This document shows positions 36,568 to 45,831 of a stretch of DNA of 64,000 nucleotides, piece by piece. This stretch comes from Ruminococcus sp. (GTDB taxonomy: Bacteria > Bacillota > Clostridia > Oscillospirales > Ruminococcaceae): contig JAJQEI010000038.1 in assembly GCA_021201755.1 (NCBI GenBank), positions 21,740 through 85,739 of the forward strand, given 5' to 3'. The notes under the pieces were generated by a model that was given only the letters and a program-made list of their open reading frames with translations, did not search any database and was not told the DNA's origin. Positions within the stretch are counted from its first letter, which is position 1. Each line of letters begins with the position of its first letter. The translations under genes were made by a program, and so were the position numbers.

Positions 36568-37344
36568 ATGCAAAAAATTTTAACGACACAAACCATGCGG
36601 CACAGCGACGCTGGGGAAATTGCGAGGGGCACCTCTGGACGTGAACTGATGTACCGTGCCGGTGTGGGCATATTTCAAAGCTGCGACTGGAACGGGAGGA
36701 TTGCAATTCTGGCTGGCAGTGGCAATAACGCAGGAGATGGTTATGTTTTGGCGAAGCTATTGGCGGATGTGGGGAAACAGTGCTATATCATTCGCTGTGC
36801 GAATCGTTGCTCAGCAGATGGAGCATATTATTTGGAAATGGCAAAATCCGCTGGAGTAGAAATCACTGAGGAATTGCAATTTTCTCATGTGGATATTGTT
36901 GTTGACTGTTTGCTAGGGACAGGCTTTCACGGGGAGCTGCGTTCGGATTTAAAAAAAGTGGTTGCAGCCGTGAACGCTTTTCGTGGTTTTGTGCTTTCTG
37001 TGGATATCAACAGCGGCTTGCATGGAGACACCGGTGCAGGAAATTGTATCTGTTCCAATCGGACGGTTTCCATCGGTTTCATGCAGCCGGGTCATCTGGT
37101 AGGATTACACAAGAGTGTTATGCAAGAGGTGTATAATTACGACATTGGAATCCCTTGTGAAGGAAAGTATATTCCATTTTATGAAGCGGAGGAAACGCCG
37201 GTTTTCTTACCAGAAGTGCATGAATTTCCGATGGAGTTGGCAAACCAAATGGAATCTGCCGGAATTACATTTGGATCTATTGCAGAGCGATTGCAGCAAT
37301 ACCAAGCCCCCATTCGAAATCGCATTCATTTTTTTAAGGTCTGA
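36568..37344 (+). CDS. NAD(P)HX epimerase-like protein (YjeF N-terminal domain)
   Basis: A 258-aa protein that starts 8 bp after xylB. The YjeF_N fold shows RELMYRAG, the nucleotide-binding GSGNNAGDGYVLAKLLAD, VDCLLGTGFHGEL and SVDINSGLHGDTG. NnrE epimerises damaged NAD(P)HX so that NnrD can repair it. The C-terminal ADP-dependent dehydratase domain of the fused bacterial enzyme is missing, and the last 50 residues (HEFPMELANQMESAGIT) are not typical, so the role could differ. Intact. Confidence 0.8.
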   Translation: MQKILTTQTMRHSDAGEIARGTSGRELMYRAGVGIFQSCDWNGRIAILAGSGNNAGDGYVLAKLLADVGKQCYIIRCANRCSADGAYYLEMAKSAGVEITEELQFSHVDIVVDCLLGTGFHGELRSDLKKVVAAVNAFRGFVLSVDINSGLHGDTGAGNCICSNRTVSIGFMQPGHLVGLHKSVMQEVYNYDIGIPCEGKYIPFYEAEETPVFLPEVHEFPMELANQMESAGITFGSIAERLQQYQAPIRNRIHFFKV

Positions 37345-37376
37345 TTGATTTGGAAAGCGATAGGAGATGAAAGCTG

Positions 37377-38114
37377 TTGCAATATTTTTGGACGTCACAG
37401 GAAAAAGTACCTTTTGGCATTGGCTTTTCCCTTTATGGTCGGGAGCATCTTCTTTTCTTATGCGGCATTGTTTTGACAATTGTGTTATTCGCACTTTGTT
37501 ATCGCAAGATGTCATCGAAAGCACGCAGAAGAACGATTCAAATTTTTGCTTGGGTTATGGTAGTACTGGAAATCTCTAAAACGTCGATTCTGCTTTATAC
37601 GGGACAGTATCGCTGGAATTATCTCCCTTTGGATTTGTGTGGATTATCCGTCTACCTAGAATTGGTATCAGCGTATTGCAGAAAACCGCTGCTGCTGGAG
37701 TGTTTATATAGCTTATCGCTGCCGGGTGCGTGTTTGGCACTGTTATTCCCAAACTGGAATAAACTTCCGATCTGTAATTTCTTTTGTCTGCACAGTTTTT
37801 TGGTGCATGGGATTTTAATGTTGATTCCGATTTTACTGTTATCTAGTGGTGAATTACGTCCTCAGTTGCGACGATTGCCGTTTTGTTTCGGGTGTGTTCT
37901 GTTTCTGTGTGTACCGCTGTGGTGGATCAATCAACGATTGGGAACCAATTTTTTCTTTTTGGCAAGAGCATCCAAAGGCTCACCATTGGTGTGATTCGAA
38001 GAAACTTTCGGCAGCCATCTGATTGGACTTTCGGTGATGATGGGTATTATCTGGCTGGGAATGTATGGAATACTGATATTGGTACGACAGATACAAAAGC
38101 GTTTTCAAAATTAA
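37377..38114 (+). pseudogene. YwaF-like (TIGR02206 family) membrane protein, interrupted by TGA
   Basis: 245 codons from ATG 37377. About seven hydrophobic helices, with the family features FGIGFSLYGREHLLFL at the start, YLPLDLCGLSVYLELV, LFPNWNKLP and CLHSFLVHGILML. TGA (37992-37994) follows KGSPLV; the frame continues FEETFGSHLIGLSVMMGIIWLGMYG to TAA at 38114, which supplies the last helix. Trp (TGG) would fit the position. The function of the family is unknown. Confidence 0.75.
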
Positions 38115-38130
38115 ATTTTGGGATATTTTA

Positions 38131-38336
38131 ATTTTTCGTCAAATTATCATTTTTTTTACACAGTACCATCACAATACCATGCTATTCTAGCTTTAGCACT
38201 TTTTTAGTGCGAAAGATTATTGAAATGAGGATGGTATTTATGTGGAGTTGTTCAAATTGTGGGAAGATAAACCCAGACGATGCAGTTGAGTGCAAGTGTG
38301 GATTTCGGCATCAGGTGCGTGCGGATAGTATGGATG
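38131..38336 (+). repeat. Direct repeat, copy 1 (promoter plus 5' coding region)
   Basis: About 205 bp nearly identical to 38733-38936. It covers the operator, a small hairpin GCAC...GTGC, the ribosome site and the first ~30 codons of the zinc-ribbon gene. It marks a tandem gene duplication. Confidence 0.9.
38159..38188 (+). promoter_or_regulatory. Two-component operator and -10 of zinc-ribbon gene, copy 1
   Basis: Two 11-bp direct repeats, CACAGTACCAT and CACAATACCAT, sit in place of a -35, then GC and TATTCT. The arrangement is the same as at 38760 and in front of the response-regulator gene. Confidence 0.7.
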
Positions 38337-38722
38337 GTGTCGATGCGATTCAAGTACATACAAAGCCTTGGACTTGTCCAGTGTGTCATATTGTAAACGA
38401 TCCGTTGACGAATGTTTGTGAATGTGGGCACGGTGGCGGTCATTATGAAGAACAGACAAAGTGATGGGCTACTCTATTATCCCTTTTTTGTTTACCTTTT
38501 GGCTTTATATATGGATTTTATAAATGTGCTAAAGGGCAAAAACACGCTGGATATTTTTATTTATCGATTGCTTGTCCGCCTTTCGGTATTATATGTGGAA
38601 TCTATAAATGTGTAAATGGTCAAAAACGTGAGGAATATGATTATCTTAAAGCTGCTTGCTGGGTAATTGCTATAGTACTTTTAATATATATTAGAAATCA
38701 TCTCGGTGATTGGCTATTATAA
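38240..38722 (+). pseudogene. Small zinc-ribbon double-pass membrane protein, copy 1, interrupted by TGA
   Basis: 160 codons from ATG 38240 (GAGG nine bases upstream): MWSCSNCGK...CKCGF, a second ribbon WTCPVCHIVN...CECG, then TGA (38462-38464) after EQTK. The frame continues WATLLSLFCLPFGFIYGFYK, giving three helices, two of them repeats of the unit PFGxIxGxYKC. Copy 2 has Trp where the TGA stands, so TGG to TGA is the likely change. Function unknown; apparently under the adjacent two-component system. Confidence 0.75.
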
Positions 38723-38732
38723 ATAACACGAA

Positions 38733-38936
38733 ATTTTCGTCAAATTATCACTTTTTTTACACAGTACCATCACAATACCATGCTATACTAATTTTAGCAC
38801 TTTTTCAGTGCGAAAGATTATTGAAATGAGGATGGTATTTATGTGGAGTTGTTCAAATTGTGGGAAGACGAACCCAGATGATGCAAGTGAGTATGTTTGT
38901 GGATTTCGTCATCAGGTGCGTGCGGATAGTATGGAT
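38733..38936 (+). repeat. Direct repeat, copy 2
   Basis: See the repeat at 38131; the two differ by scattered single-base changes and one T. Confidence 0.9.
38760..38789 (+). promoter_or_regulatory. Two-component operator and -10 of zinc-ribbon gene, copy 2
   Basis: CACAGTACCAT and CACAATACCAT in tandem, then GC and TATACT. Confidence 0.7.
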
Positions 38937-39236
38937 GATATTGGCGAGAATGATGATGTTGTGTTAACTGAACCGTGGAAGTGTCCGTTGTGTTAAGTAG
39001 TAAATGAACCAGATATTGAAACTTGTGGTTGCGGTTATTCACGTAGACTTGGAAGAGCTTTATATGAACCAGTAAAGTGGTGGCTTATTATTTTGTCTAT
39101 TCTTTTTCCGATAGTTGGTATTATATGTGGGATCTATAAACGGCAAGGTGGCGAAACACACGCTAGGAATACTTATCTTACAGTCAGTTTGGTCACATGG
39201 GGCATTGTTTTTTTGATAAACCTCATGTCGCTGTAA
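38841..39236 (+). pseudogene. Small zinc-ribbon membrane protein, copy 2, interrupted by TAA
   Basis: 131 codons from the ATG at 38841. MWSCSNCGKTNPDDASEYVCGF has lost one zinc Cys kept in copy 1 (Tyr instead). The second ribbon KCPLC is cut by TAA (38994-38996) and continues VVNEPDIETCGCG. Two helices follow (WWLIILSILFPIVGIICGIY and a C-terminal one). Gln (CAA) would fit the stop. Shorter than copy 1, which has an extra helix unit. Confidence 0.72.
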
Positions 39237-39275
39237 AATTATTTTCTGTTTTTAAGTGGCAATTTATAAAAATAT

Positions 39276-39312
39276 CACCGTCTTCTTTGAAGCAATTTCA
39301 AGGAAGGCGGTG
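39276..39312. terminator. Bidirectional terminator after the histidine-kinase gene
   Basis: A 15-bp stem (39276-39290 with 39298-39312, two G-T pairs) and a 7-nt loop. T-rich flanks on both strands serve the kinase operon and the zinc-ribbon gene. Confidence 0.75.
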
Positions 39313-39320
39313 TTTTGTAT

Positions 39321-40388
39321 TTAAGAATTCCTACGGCGCAGCTGCACACAAAACTTAGAACCTTCGCCAAGCTTACTGTTAACGAAAATTTTTCCACCAC
39401 AGCGGTCGAGGATTTTTTTACAAAGTGCTAGTCCCAAGCCATTGCCCTGTGTTTGTCGTGAGGAATCTGCCTGATAAAATTTATCGAAAATATGTTCTAC
39501 TGTTTCTGTATCCATGCCAATGCCCTCATCGCAAATATAAACTTTGTCGTGATGTGGCGTTTCTTCTAGCTTTATCGTAATCGCTGCACCATCTGGCGAA
39601 AATTTGATGGCGTTGCTGATTAAGTTGAGCCACACTTGAAACAACAGCAACTCCTGTCCCGTATAAGTACTCTTTGGTAAGTTTAAATCAAAAGCGATGT
39701 TTTTTTGACTCCACTTTGGTTCGAGCAGTACAATCGCCTGTCGCAGCTGTTCGTCCAGACGATAGGTTACTGGTGGATCAAGGGATGGTTGATGCTCTAT
39801 ACGGGAAATCCGCAAAATATTATCGGTCAGGTTGTTGAGCTTTTCAATACTGAAAAACGCTTTTTCGATGTAAATTCTGCGTTCTTCTGTGGATAAACTA
39901 TCGTCTTGCAAAAAAGTCAAATAGCCGGATATGGAAGAGAGCGGCGTTTTGAATTCGTGGGAGACATTGGAAATAAAATCGTTTTGCATGAGTTCTACTG
40001 AGCCAAGTTTCTTTGCCATATAGTTAAAGCTATCAATTGTTTCAGCGAACTCTTGAATGACGCCGTTGTATTCCAATTGTACTTGATAATCACCCTTTGC
40101 AATTTTATTCGATGCTGCACTCATATCACGCAGTGGTTTAAAGATGCTTCGTACGATAGGATATACGCTAAGGCTGGTAACGATAATGCTAAAAATCAAA
40201 AGTAAAGCTATCCAAAGAATTGGAATAGACTTTGGCATCATAGAAAAGCCAATGAATCTTGCTAAAAAGAACAGAAAAAGAAACAGCAGAATCAACACTA
40301 CAAAAATTGCAATTAGCACGAAGAATATATGAAAGACGAACTTGCGATAATGCCGGATACCAAATAAAAATCTTTTATTTTTTCTCAT
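39321..40388 (-). CDS. Sensor histidine kinase
   Basis: A 355-aa membrane kinase. Two helices close together (about 18-45 and 56-80) leave only ~10 residues outside, so it probably senses within the membrane or through a partner. A HAMP-like region (PLRDMSAASNKIAKGDYQV) is followed by the H-box FISNVSHEFKTPLSSISG and an ATPase domain with N-box LNLISNAIKFSPDG, DEGIGMD, FDKFYQADSSR and GNGLGLALCKKI. Its gene overlaps the end of the response-regulator gene by 14 bp. Intact. Confidence 0.92.
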   Translation of the reverse strand: MRKNKRFLFGIRHYRKFVFHIFFVLIAIFVVLILLFLFLFFLARFIGFSMMPKSIPILWIALLLIFSIIVTSLSVYPIVRSIFKPLRDMSAASNKIAKGDYQVQLEYNGVIQEFAETIDSFNYMAKKLGSVELMQNDFISNVSHEFKTPLSSISGYLTFLQDDSLSTEERRIYIEKAFFSIEKLNNLTDNILRISRIEHQPSLDPPVTYRLDEQLRQAIVLLEPKWSQKNIAFDLNLPKSTYTGQELLLFQVWLNLISNAIKFSPDGAAITIKLEETPHHDKVYICDEGIGMDTETVEHIFDKFYQADSSRQTQGNGLGLALCKKILDRCGGKIFVNSKLGEGSKFCVQLRRRNS

Positions 40389-41055
40389 ATTGCACCGCCC
40401 GATATCCTAAGCCACGAATTGTTTCAATGCGAAAATCACGGTTGTGTTTAAACCGTTCTCGCAATCGGCTCATATGCACGTCTAGCGTATGCGAATCCAC
40501 ATAATCTTCAATTCCCCAAATGTCATCGAGAATTTGTTGTCTGGTAAAGATTTGTCCCGGGTAGGACAGGAGCTTGTACAAAAGCAAAAATTCTTTTTGG
40601 GGGAGAATTTGCGAGCCGTTGTCGTCTGTGACAGTCCACGTCTGATATTCCAGCGTAGTATGGAAGTAGGTTAGTTTTTTTTCGCTGATACTTTTGGAAC
40701 GGCGGAGGAGTGCTTGAATGCGCAGGAGCATTTCGTCTAAGTGAATTGGCTTTACCATATAATCATCGGCACCGACGGTAAAGCCTTTTTTTTTGTCAGA
40801 AAGTTCACCTTTTGCAGTAATAATTAAAACTGGTGTTTCGATACGGCATTCTCGCAGTTCTTTGACGAATGTGAAGCCGTCCGTTCCGGGCATTATGATG
40901 TCTGTGACAATTAAGTCGATATATTCTTTATCGAGTATTTCAAGTGCCTCGTCGGCATCTTTTGCCGGATAGGGTTGATATTGATTTTTTTGCAAGGTAC
41001 GGCAGAATAGTTCTCTTAAATCACGGTCGTCTTCTACAACTAGGATATGAAACAT
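40375..41055 (-). CDS. OmpR/PhoB-family response regulator
   Basis: A 226-aa regulator with receiver domain (VEDDRDLRE acidic pocket, phospho-acceptor Asp in DLIVTDIIMPGTDG, ITAKGE, and Lys in DYMVKP) and a winged-helix DNA-binding domain (PQKEFLLLYKLLSYPGQIFTRQQILDDIWG, VDVHMSRLRERF). It forms an operon with the kinase. Its own promoter carries 11-bp tandem sites that are also found before the duplicated zinc-ribbon genes, so it probably controls both. AAGAGG upstream of the start. Intact. Confidence 0.93.
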   Translation of the reverse strand: MFHILVVEDDRDLRELFCRTLQKNQYQPYPAKDADEALEILDKEYIDLIVTDIIMPGTDGFTFVKELRECRIETPVLIITAKGELSDKKKGFTVGADDYMVKPIHLDEMLLRIQALLRRSKSISEKKLTYFHTTLEYQTWTVTDDNGSQILPQKEFLLLYKLLSYPGQIFTRQQILDDIWGIEDYVDSHTLDVHMSRLRERFKHNRDFRIETIRGLGYRAVQYEKK

Positions 41056-41095
41056 AGGTGTTCTTCACCTCTTTCTCGTATTTAGATATGTTGAT

Positions 41096-41125
41096 AGTAT
41101 AGCATAGGTTTGTGATGGGTTTGTG
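41096..41125 (-). promoter_or_regulatory. Autoregulatory operator and promoter of the two-component operon
   Basis: Minus strand: CACAAACCCAT (41125-41115) and CACAAACCTAT (41114-41104), then GC and TATACT (41101-41096). There is no -35; the repeats take its place, as at PhoB-type activated promoters. Confidence 0.7.
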
Positions 41126-41164
41126 ATAAAATAGAAATTAAAATTTCGGATAATCATCACTTTT

Positions 41165-41270
41165 TTTTTTTTTTTTTTAAAAAAAACAAAAAAAAAACAA
41201 TAAAAAAATAATTTTAGAAATTTTAAATTTAAAAAAAAAATTAAAATAATAAAAATATAAATTTTTAAGC
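41165..41270. other. Very AT-rich low-complexity tract
   Basis: About 105 bp made almost only of A and T, with runs of T18 and A10. It contains no gene. It separates the two-component operon from the Sel1 gene. Confidence 0.8.
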
Positions 41271-41272
41271 GG

Positions 41273-42481
41273 ATGGGGAAAAGAATTGGTGAGATGAAGA
41301 AGAAATGCCATGATGAATCGGAAGAAGCGTATCAGCCTATTTTGGATAAGGAAGATATGGATGAAATTACGAAACCGAAGAAAAGTGTAAAATCGCAGCA
41401 AGTGGAACAGTATCAAAAAGCAGCAGAGCAAGGAGATGCACAAGCACAAAATAATCTTGGTGTTTACTATTACTCTGGCAAAGGTGTGACAAAAGATTAT
41501 AAGGAAGCTGTAAAATGGTACCAAAAAGCAGCGGAATAAGGATTGGCTAATGCACAAATTAATCTCGGTGTTTGCTATTTCTGTGGTCACGGTGTAACGC
41601 AAGACTATACAAAAGCTGTAAAATGGTTTCGAAAAGCCGCTGAGCAGGGACTTGCTGTTGCGCAAAATAATCTCGGTTGGTGCTATGAACACGGTGAAGG
41701 CGTAACACAAGACTATGTGAAGGCGAAGGAATGGTATAGAAAGGCAGCAGATCAAGGGAATGCGAAAGCAAAAAATAATCTTGATCGCTTACGCTTATTA
41801 GATAAAAAAGATCAGGATGAGATTACGAAGCCAAAACAGAATGCGAAACCACTCTGATTGCTAGATGTGGAAAAATTACCTGAGATACCAGCAAAAATTG
41901 TGATGATGAACCCAGATGAACCTAACAAGTTTTTTCTTTGGGACACGCTGAAACAACGATTCGATTTTTGGTTTGGAAATTTGAAGCCGTTGCTGGAAGA
42001 ACCCTATGTACAGAGTATTATGATGGGACGCCTTGCCGGTCCTAATACCTTTGCGAGAAACATAGAATTATCCTTTGGGTATGGTTGGGACTGGATTGTT
42101 GAAACCGTAAAATATCTGGAATGCGCAGATTTCGACGGAGAATTTCAATATATACAAGTAGGGGATGAAAATCTTACAGATAAATATCATGCAAACGGAA
42201 ATCATTTGGATGCATTGGAGGAATTGAAGTGGGAATGCGCATCCCTGACGATCGCAGGTGACAGTGAAACCCTAGTGAAATTCGGTATGATGATTACGTT
42301 TTATAATCAAACGAACGTAATAGAAATTCTTTCTCCGAGAACTTTGCCTTTTTTAGAAGAAGATGAGCGAGATAAAGGGAAAGATATACTTTTTATTCGA
42401 TACGTCGAAACCATGATACGGCGTATTTTTGGAACGTACGAAGAAATGAAATTTGCAGCAAGCTATAAAATAAAAAAATAA
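41273..42481 (+). pseudogene. Sel1-repeat protein with C-terminal domain, two in-frame stops
   Basis: 402 codons in one register. The N-terminal ~190 residues hold Sel1 repeats (AEQGDAQAQNNLGVYYYSGKGVTKDYKEAVKWYQKA and copies). TAA (41537-41539) stands where the other repeats have Gln in the AEQG turn. TGA (41855-41857) lies in the linker. The C-terminal ~205 residues (KFFLWDTLKQRFDFWFGNLKP...MIRRIFGTYEEMKF) form a domain I cannot name. Start uncertain: 41273, or 41294 with GGTGAG. Sel1 repeats mediate protein contacts. Confidence 0.75.
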
Positions 42482-42487
42482 TACAAC

Positions 42488-42529
42488 ACTCCCCCAAGTA
42501 TACATATAAGACAGCATACTTGGGGGAGT
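42488..42529. terminator. Strong bidirectional terminator
   Basis: ACTCCCCCAAGTAT and ATACTTGGGGGAGT form a 14-bp perfect stem, T-rich on the + side. It ends both the Sel1 gene and the ABC-transporter gene. Confidence 0.85.
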
Positions 42530-42562
42530 TTCTTTATGAAAGCAAAAATGTTTTTGAAAATT

Positions 42563-45500
42563 TTATTCTGTCCGCAGAGCTACAACTGGGTCTTTCTTTG
42601 CGGCACTTCGGGATGGGATTAAGCCGGAAATCAAAGTTAAGACAAAGCTGATGATTACCAAAATAATGGCAATCACAATCGGCAGTGATGCACTCAGTGT
42701 GCCGATTCCCGTCAGAGAATGTATAATTGCATTCAGCGGAATGCAAAGGAGATAGACAATTACTACGCCGAGAATACCGGATGCTAATCCAATGAGTACA
42801 GTTTCTACATTAAACATATTGCTGACATTCCGTTTGGATGCACCCAAAGCACGAAGAATACCGATTTCTTTTGTTCGCTCCTGTACGGAAATCAGCGTGA
42901 TAACAGCAATCATAATACAAGATACAATCAAAGAAATTGCCACAAATCCAATCAATACATATGTAACAATATTGATAATTGTTGTAATCGAACTCATCAT
43001 CAGTCCCACATAATCGGTGTACTGAATCTGATCTATTTCGTCTTTATCAGCATTGTAGTCAGCGATAGTATCTTCAATCACGTCTTTATTTTCAAAAGAA
43101 GATGCGTATAGATTGATGGCAGATGGTGTATCCAAATCGATATAGCCCATTGCTGTCAAATTGTCCTCATAGGTGGAGTCCGAAAATTCGATAATTTCAT
43201 CGTAAAACTTTGCAAACTGTTCCGTGGTATAAGTATCTAAGGATGCTTCTAGGCTTGCCAGTAACTCCTCGGAAGACATTTCAGCTAGGGATGCTTGCAC
43301 TTGTGCAGCGTATTGTGCCAATACCTGTTCTTCTACAGCAGAGGTGTAAAGCGCAGTGATGTCGTCGTCGCTCATGTTTTTTAAATAGCTGGTCACATCG
43401 GATTCGCTCATTTCCATTTGTTCCACAAGTGCTTGCATCATGGTACTTTCCATATCCTCCCGTGTGATACCACTCATTGCATCTGAAACCATTTGGTCTA
43501 ATTCTTCGTCTGTTGGTGTTGCCATCATTTGTGTATATATTTCAATTTTTTTAGAATCTTCTAATTCGTCTAAGTAGTTACGGAATTCCGTTTCTTTTTC
43601 GTCATCTGTGATATCCTCAGAGCTAGATGAAAACGGCAGTCCTGTAGTGATATCTGTGTTCGGATCGTCAAGTTGCGCCTGTACAACGTCTGATTCACTG
43701 GAATTGTCAATGACATACTCTGTCAATGCGCTGGTATATCCAATTGAACCGGATAACATTGTTGCAGTAGCATCCTCGTTTGGCTTTATGATACCGCTGA
43801 CCTTCAAGGTAATGCCGTTGTTGTAGAGGTATTCGAGTCCAGCGTCTGAGTCCTGTAAATTGTGATATAGACCTGTTGTTTCATCATAGCTATAACAATC
43901 CGAATTGAGAATAACACGGAAATCCATATCGCAAATTTCTTCATATGTCCAAGATTCCTCATCGGTTTTCTCTGGCAGTTCTGTTTGATTAATGGCAGCC
44001 GAAACGATTTTATTGACACTATCTTTGGATTCCAAACCCAGTGCATATAGTGTCATATCGTCTAATTCGTTGTTCTTGTCTAATACCAAAACAATTTCAT
44101 CATAACTCGTTGGCCATGAACCATAAACTACATCGTACTGATCTTCCAGCATCGGACTAATCAGTTCTCCATCCTGACCGCTCAGCATTTCTTCCCATAG
44201 GGTGAAAGAAGAGGTCATAGAGGACATTATGCTATTTGAGCTGTTTGAAGACATCGAAGAAATATCCATGTTCATATTTTCCGCCAGAAGCTCCTGCATC
44301 AGCTTCATCGTATCGGAAACTTGTATATCACCATTGATATTTTTTGTATAAACCAACATATCCAAGTTATAAGAATACTGTATGCCGCTGAATGCCTCGG
44401 ATAATTCCGATTCATCGTCAAATATCTCTTCTTCTAAGTATGCTTTAAAAGATTTTAAATCGTTTTCGGATTCTTCACCGCCGTACATTGCCTGTACGAT
44501 TTCATAAATCGAAGATTTTTGATAAACAGTATCATCATCGTCATGCGTGGTTTCTTCACTGGATACATCTATAAAAGTTCTCATAATTTCTGTTAAATCT
44601 GTGTTAGTTTCCTCAATGGTTAAAGGATAAGTAGACAGTGTTTCTCTCTCTATCGTATTGATGTAATTTGTAAAGCCCTCTGATACCGCATAGATAAGTG
44701 CGATGCCGATGATACCAATACTGCCGGCGAAAGAAGTCAGTGCCGTTCTGCTCCTTTTGGTAATCAGGTTACGCAGTGACAGCGAAAAGGAAGAACCCCA
44801 AGAGAGGGATGGCTTTTTCTGTTTGCCGGATTTTTTTTCTTCTTGGATGGTCTGGGCACGTACCTCTTCCATTTGGATTTCTTTTTCTGTCAGTGGCTTG
44901 GAGTCATCCACAATCTTGCCATCTAGCATACGGATAATACGAGTAGAATATTGCTCTGCAAGTTCCGGATTGTGGGTAACCATAATAACCAAGCGGTCTT
45001 TTGCCACTTCTTTCAGAATATCCATGATCTGTACGCTGGTTTTTGTGTCCAGTGCGCCGGTGGGTTCATCTGCCAAGATAATATCCGGGTCATTGACGAG
45101 CGCACGTGCAATTGCAACACGCTGCATTTGACCGCCGGACATTTCGCTTGGACGTTTGTTTAGCTGATCGCCTAGTCCCACGTCTTCCAGTGCTTTTTTT
45201 GCACGTTTCCGACATTCGGATTTGGATACACCAGATAGTGTCAGTGCCACTTCGACATTTTGTAGAACGGTTTGCTGTGGAATCAAATTATAGCTTTGAA
45301 AAACAAAGCCAATCGAATGATTGCGGTAGGCATCCCAATCTCGGTCTTCATAGTTCTTTGTGGAGATGCCATCAATTTGCAAATCACCCTCGGAATATTG
45401 GTCTAATCCGCCAATGATATTCAGCGTTGTGGTCTTTCCACAACCGGACGGTCCGAGAATAGATACAAACTCGGAGCTGCGAAATTTTAAGTCAATACCT

Positions 45501-45565
45501 TTTAAAGCGGAGACGACATCATTTCCTACTTTATAGTCTTTTTTTATACCAATGAGTTCTAACAT
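42563..45565 (-). CDS. MacB-like ABC transporter, ATPase-permease fusion
   Basis: A 1000-aa protein, AGGAGG upstream. Residues 1-~230 are an ATPase of the MacB/LolD type: Walker A GPSGCGKTT, signature MSGGQMQR, Walker B ILADEPTGALD and H-loop VTHNPE. A charged linker precedes the first helix (about 275-295). A very large, acidic extracellular region (~300-870; DDDDTVYQK, SSSEDITDDEKE) follows, then three FtsX-type helices with ERTKEIGILRALGASKRNVSNMF and the last helices. Such transporters act on peptides, lipoproteins or antibiotics rather than by classic transport. It lies near the two-component system but has a different operator. Intact. Confidence 0.9.
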   Translation of the reverse strand: MLELIGIKKDYKVGNDVVSALKGIDLKFRSSEFVSILGPSGCGKTTTLNIIGGLDQYSEGDLQIDGISTKNYEDRDWDAYRNHSIGFVFQSYNLIPQQTVLQNVEVALTLSGVSKSECRKRAKKALEDVGLGDQLNKRPSEMSGGQMQRVAIARALVNDPDIILADEPTGALDTKTSVQIMDILKEVAKDRLVIMVTHNPELAEQYSTRIIRMLDGKIVDDSKPLTEKEIQMEEVRAQTIQEEKKSGKQKKPSLSWGSSFSLSLRNLITKRSRTALTSFAGSIGIIGIALIYAVSEGFTNYINTIERETLSTYPLTIEETNTDLTEIMRTFIDVSSEETTHDDDDTVYQKSSIYEIVQAMYGGEESENDLKSFKAYLEEEIFDDESELSEAFSGIQYSYNLDMLVYTKNINGDIQVSDTMKLMQELLAENMNMDISSMSSNSSNSIMSSMTSSFTLWEEMLSGQDGELISPMLEDQYDVVYGSWPTSYDEIVLVLDKNNELDDMTLYALGLESKDSVNKIVSAAINQTELPEKTDEESWTYEEICDMDFRVILNSDCYSYDETTGLYHNLQDSDAGLEYLYNNGITLKVSGIIKPNEDATATMLSGSIGYTSALTEYVIDNSSESDVVQAQLDDPNTDITTGLPFSSSSEDITDDEKETEFRNYLDELEDSKKIEIYTQMMATPTDEELDQMVSDAMSGITREDMESTMMQALVEQMEMSESDVTSYLKNMSDDDITALYTSAVEEQVLAQYAAQVQASLAEMSSEELLASLEASLDTYTTEQFAKFYDEIIEFSDSTYEDNLTAMGYIDLDTPSAINLYASSFENKDVIEDTIADYNADKDEIDQIQYTDYVGLMMSSITTIINIVTYVLIGFVAISLIVSCIMIAVITLISVQERTKEIGILRALGASKRNVSNMFNVETVLIGLASGILGVVIVYLLCIPLNAIIHSLTGIGTLSASLPIVIAIILVIISFVLTLISGLIPSRSAAKKDPVVALRTE

Positions 45566-45644
45566 TGCTTTCCTCCTGTTTTGTTTTGGAAAAATTTTGA
45601 CGTTTCAAAATTGAATTTCATTACTTTAATTATGAGTATATAAT

Positions 45645-45682
45645 ATTATAGGAAGCTCAACGGAATCTCAATTCTAACTCAA
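45645..45682 (-). promoter_or_regulatory. Promoter of the ABC-transporter gene with three 11-bp-phased repeats
   Basis: Minus-strand TTGAG occurs at 45682, 45671 and 45660, exactly 11 bp apart, then TATAAT (45650-45645). The sites cover the -35 region, the signature of an OmpR/PhoB-family activator. The sequence differs from the operator at 41104-41125. Confidence 0.6.
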
Positions 45683-45831
45683 ATTTTGTTGAGTTTGTAG
45701 AAAAGGAAATCATTTGAAAAATACAGTTTCCATATTTTAGTAAGTTCGATTCCTTTGCCGATTGATTGAAAAAATTACCGTAGATGAGATCTCAAACGTC
45801 GATTTTTTTCAAAAAATCGGATTTATGGGGA

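Noticed and set aside
37377..38464. Selenocysteine at in-frame TGA codons (37992, 38462)
   Set aside because: The positions fit Trp in a paralogue or family and lie in membrane proteins without redox motifs. No SECIS-like hairpin was noticed directly after them.
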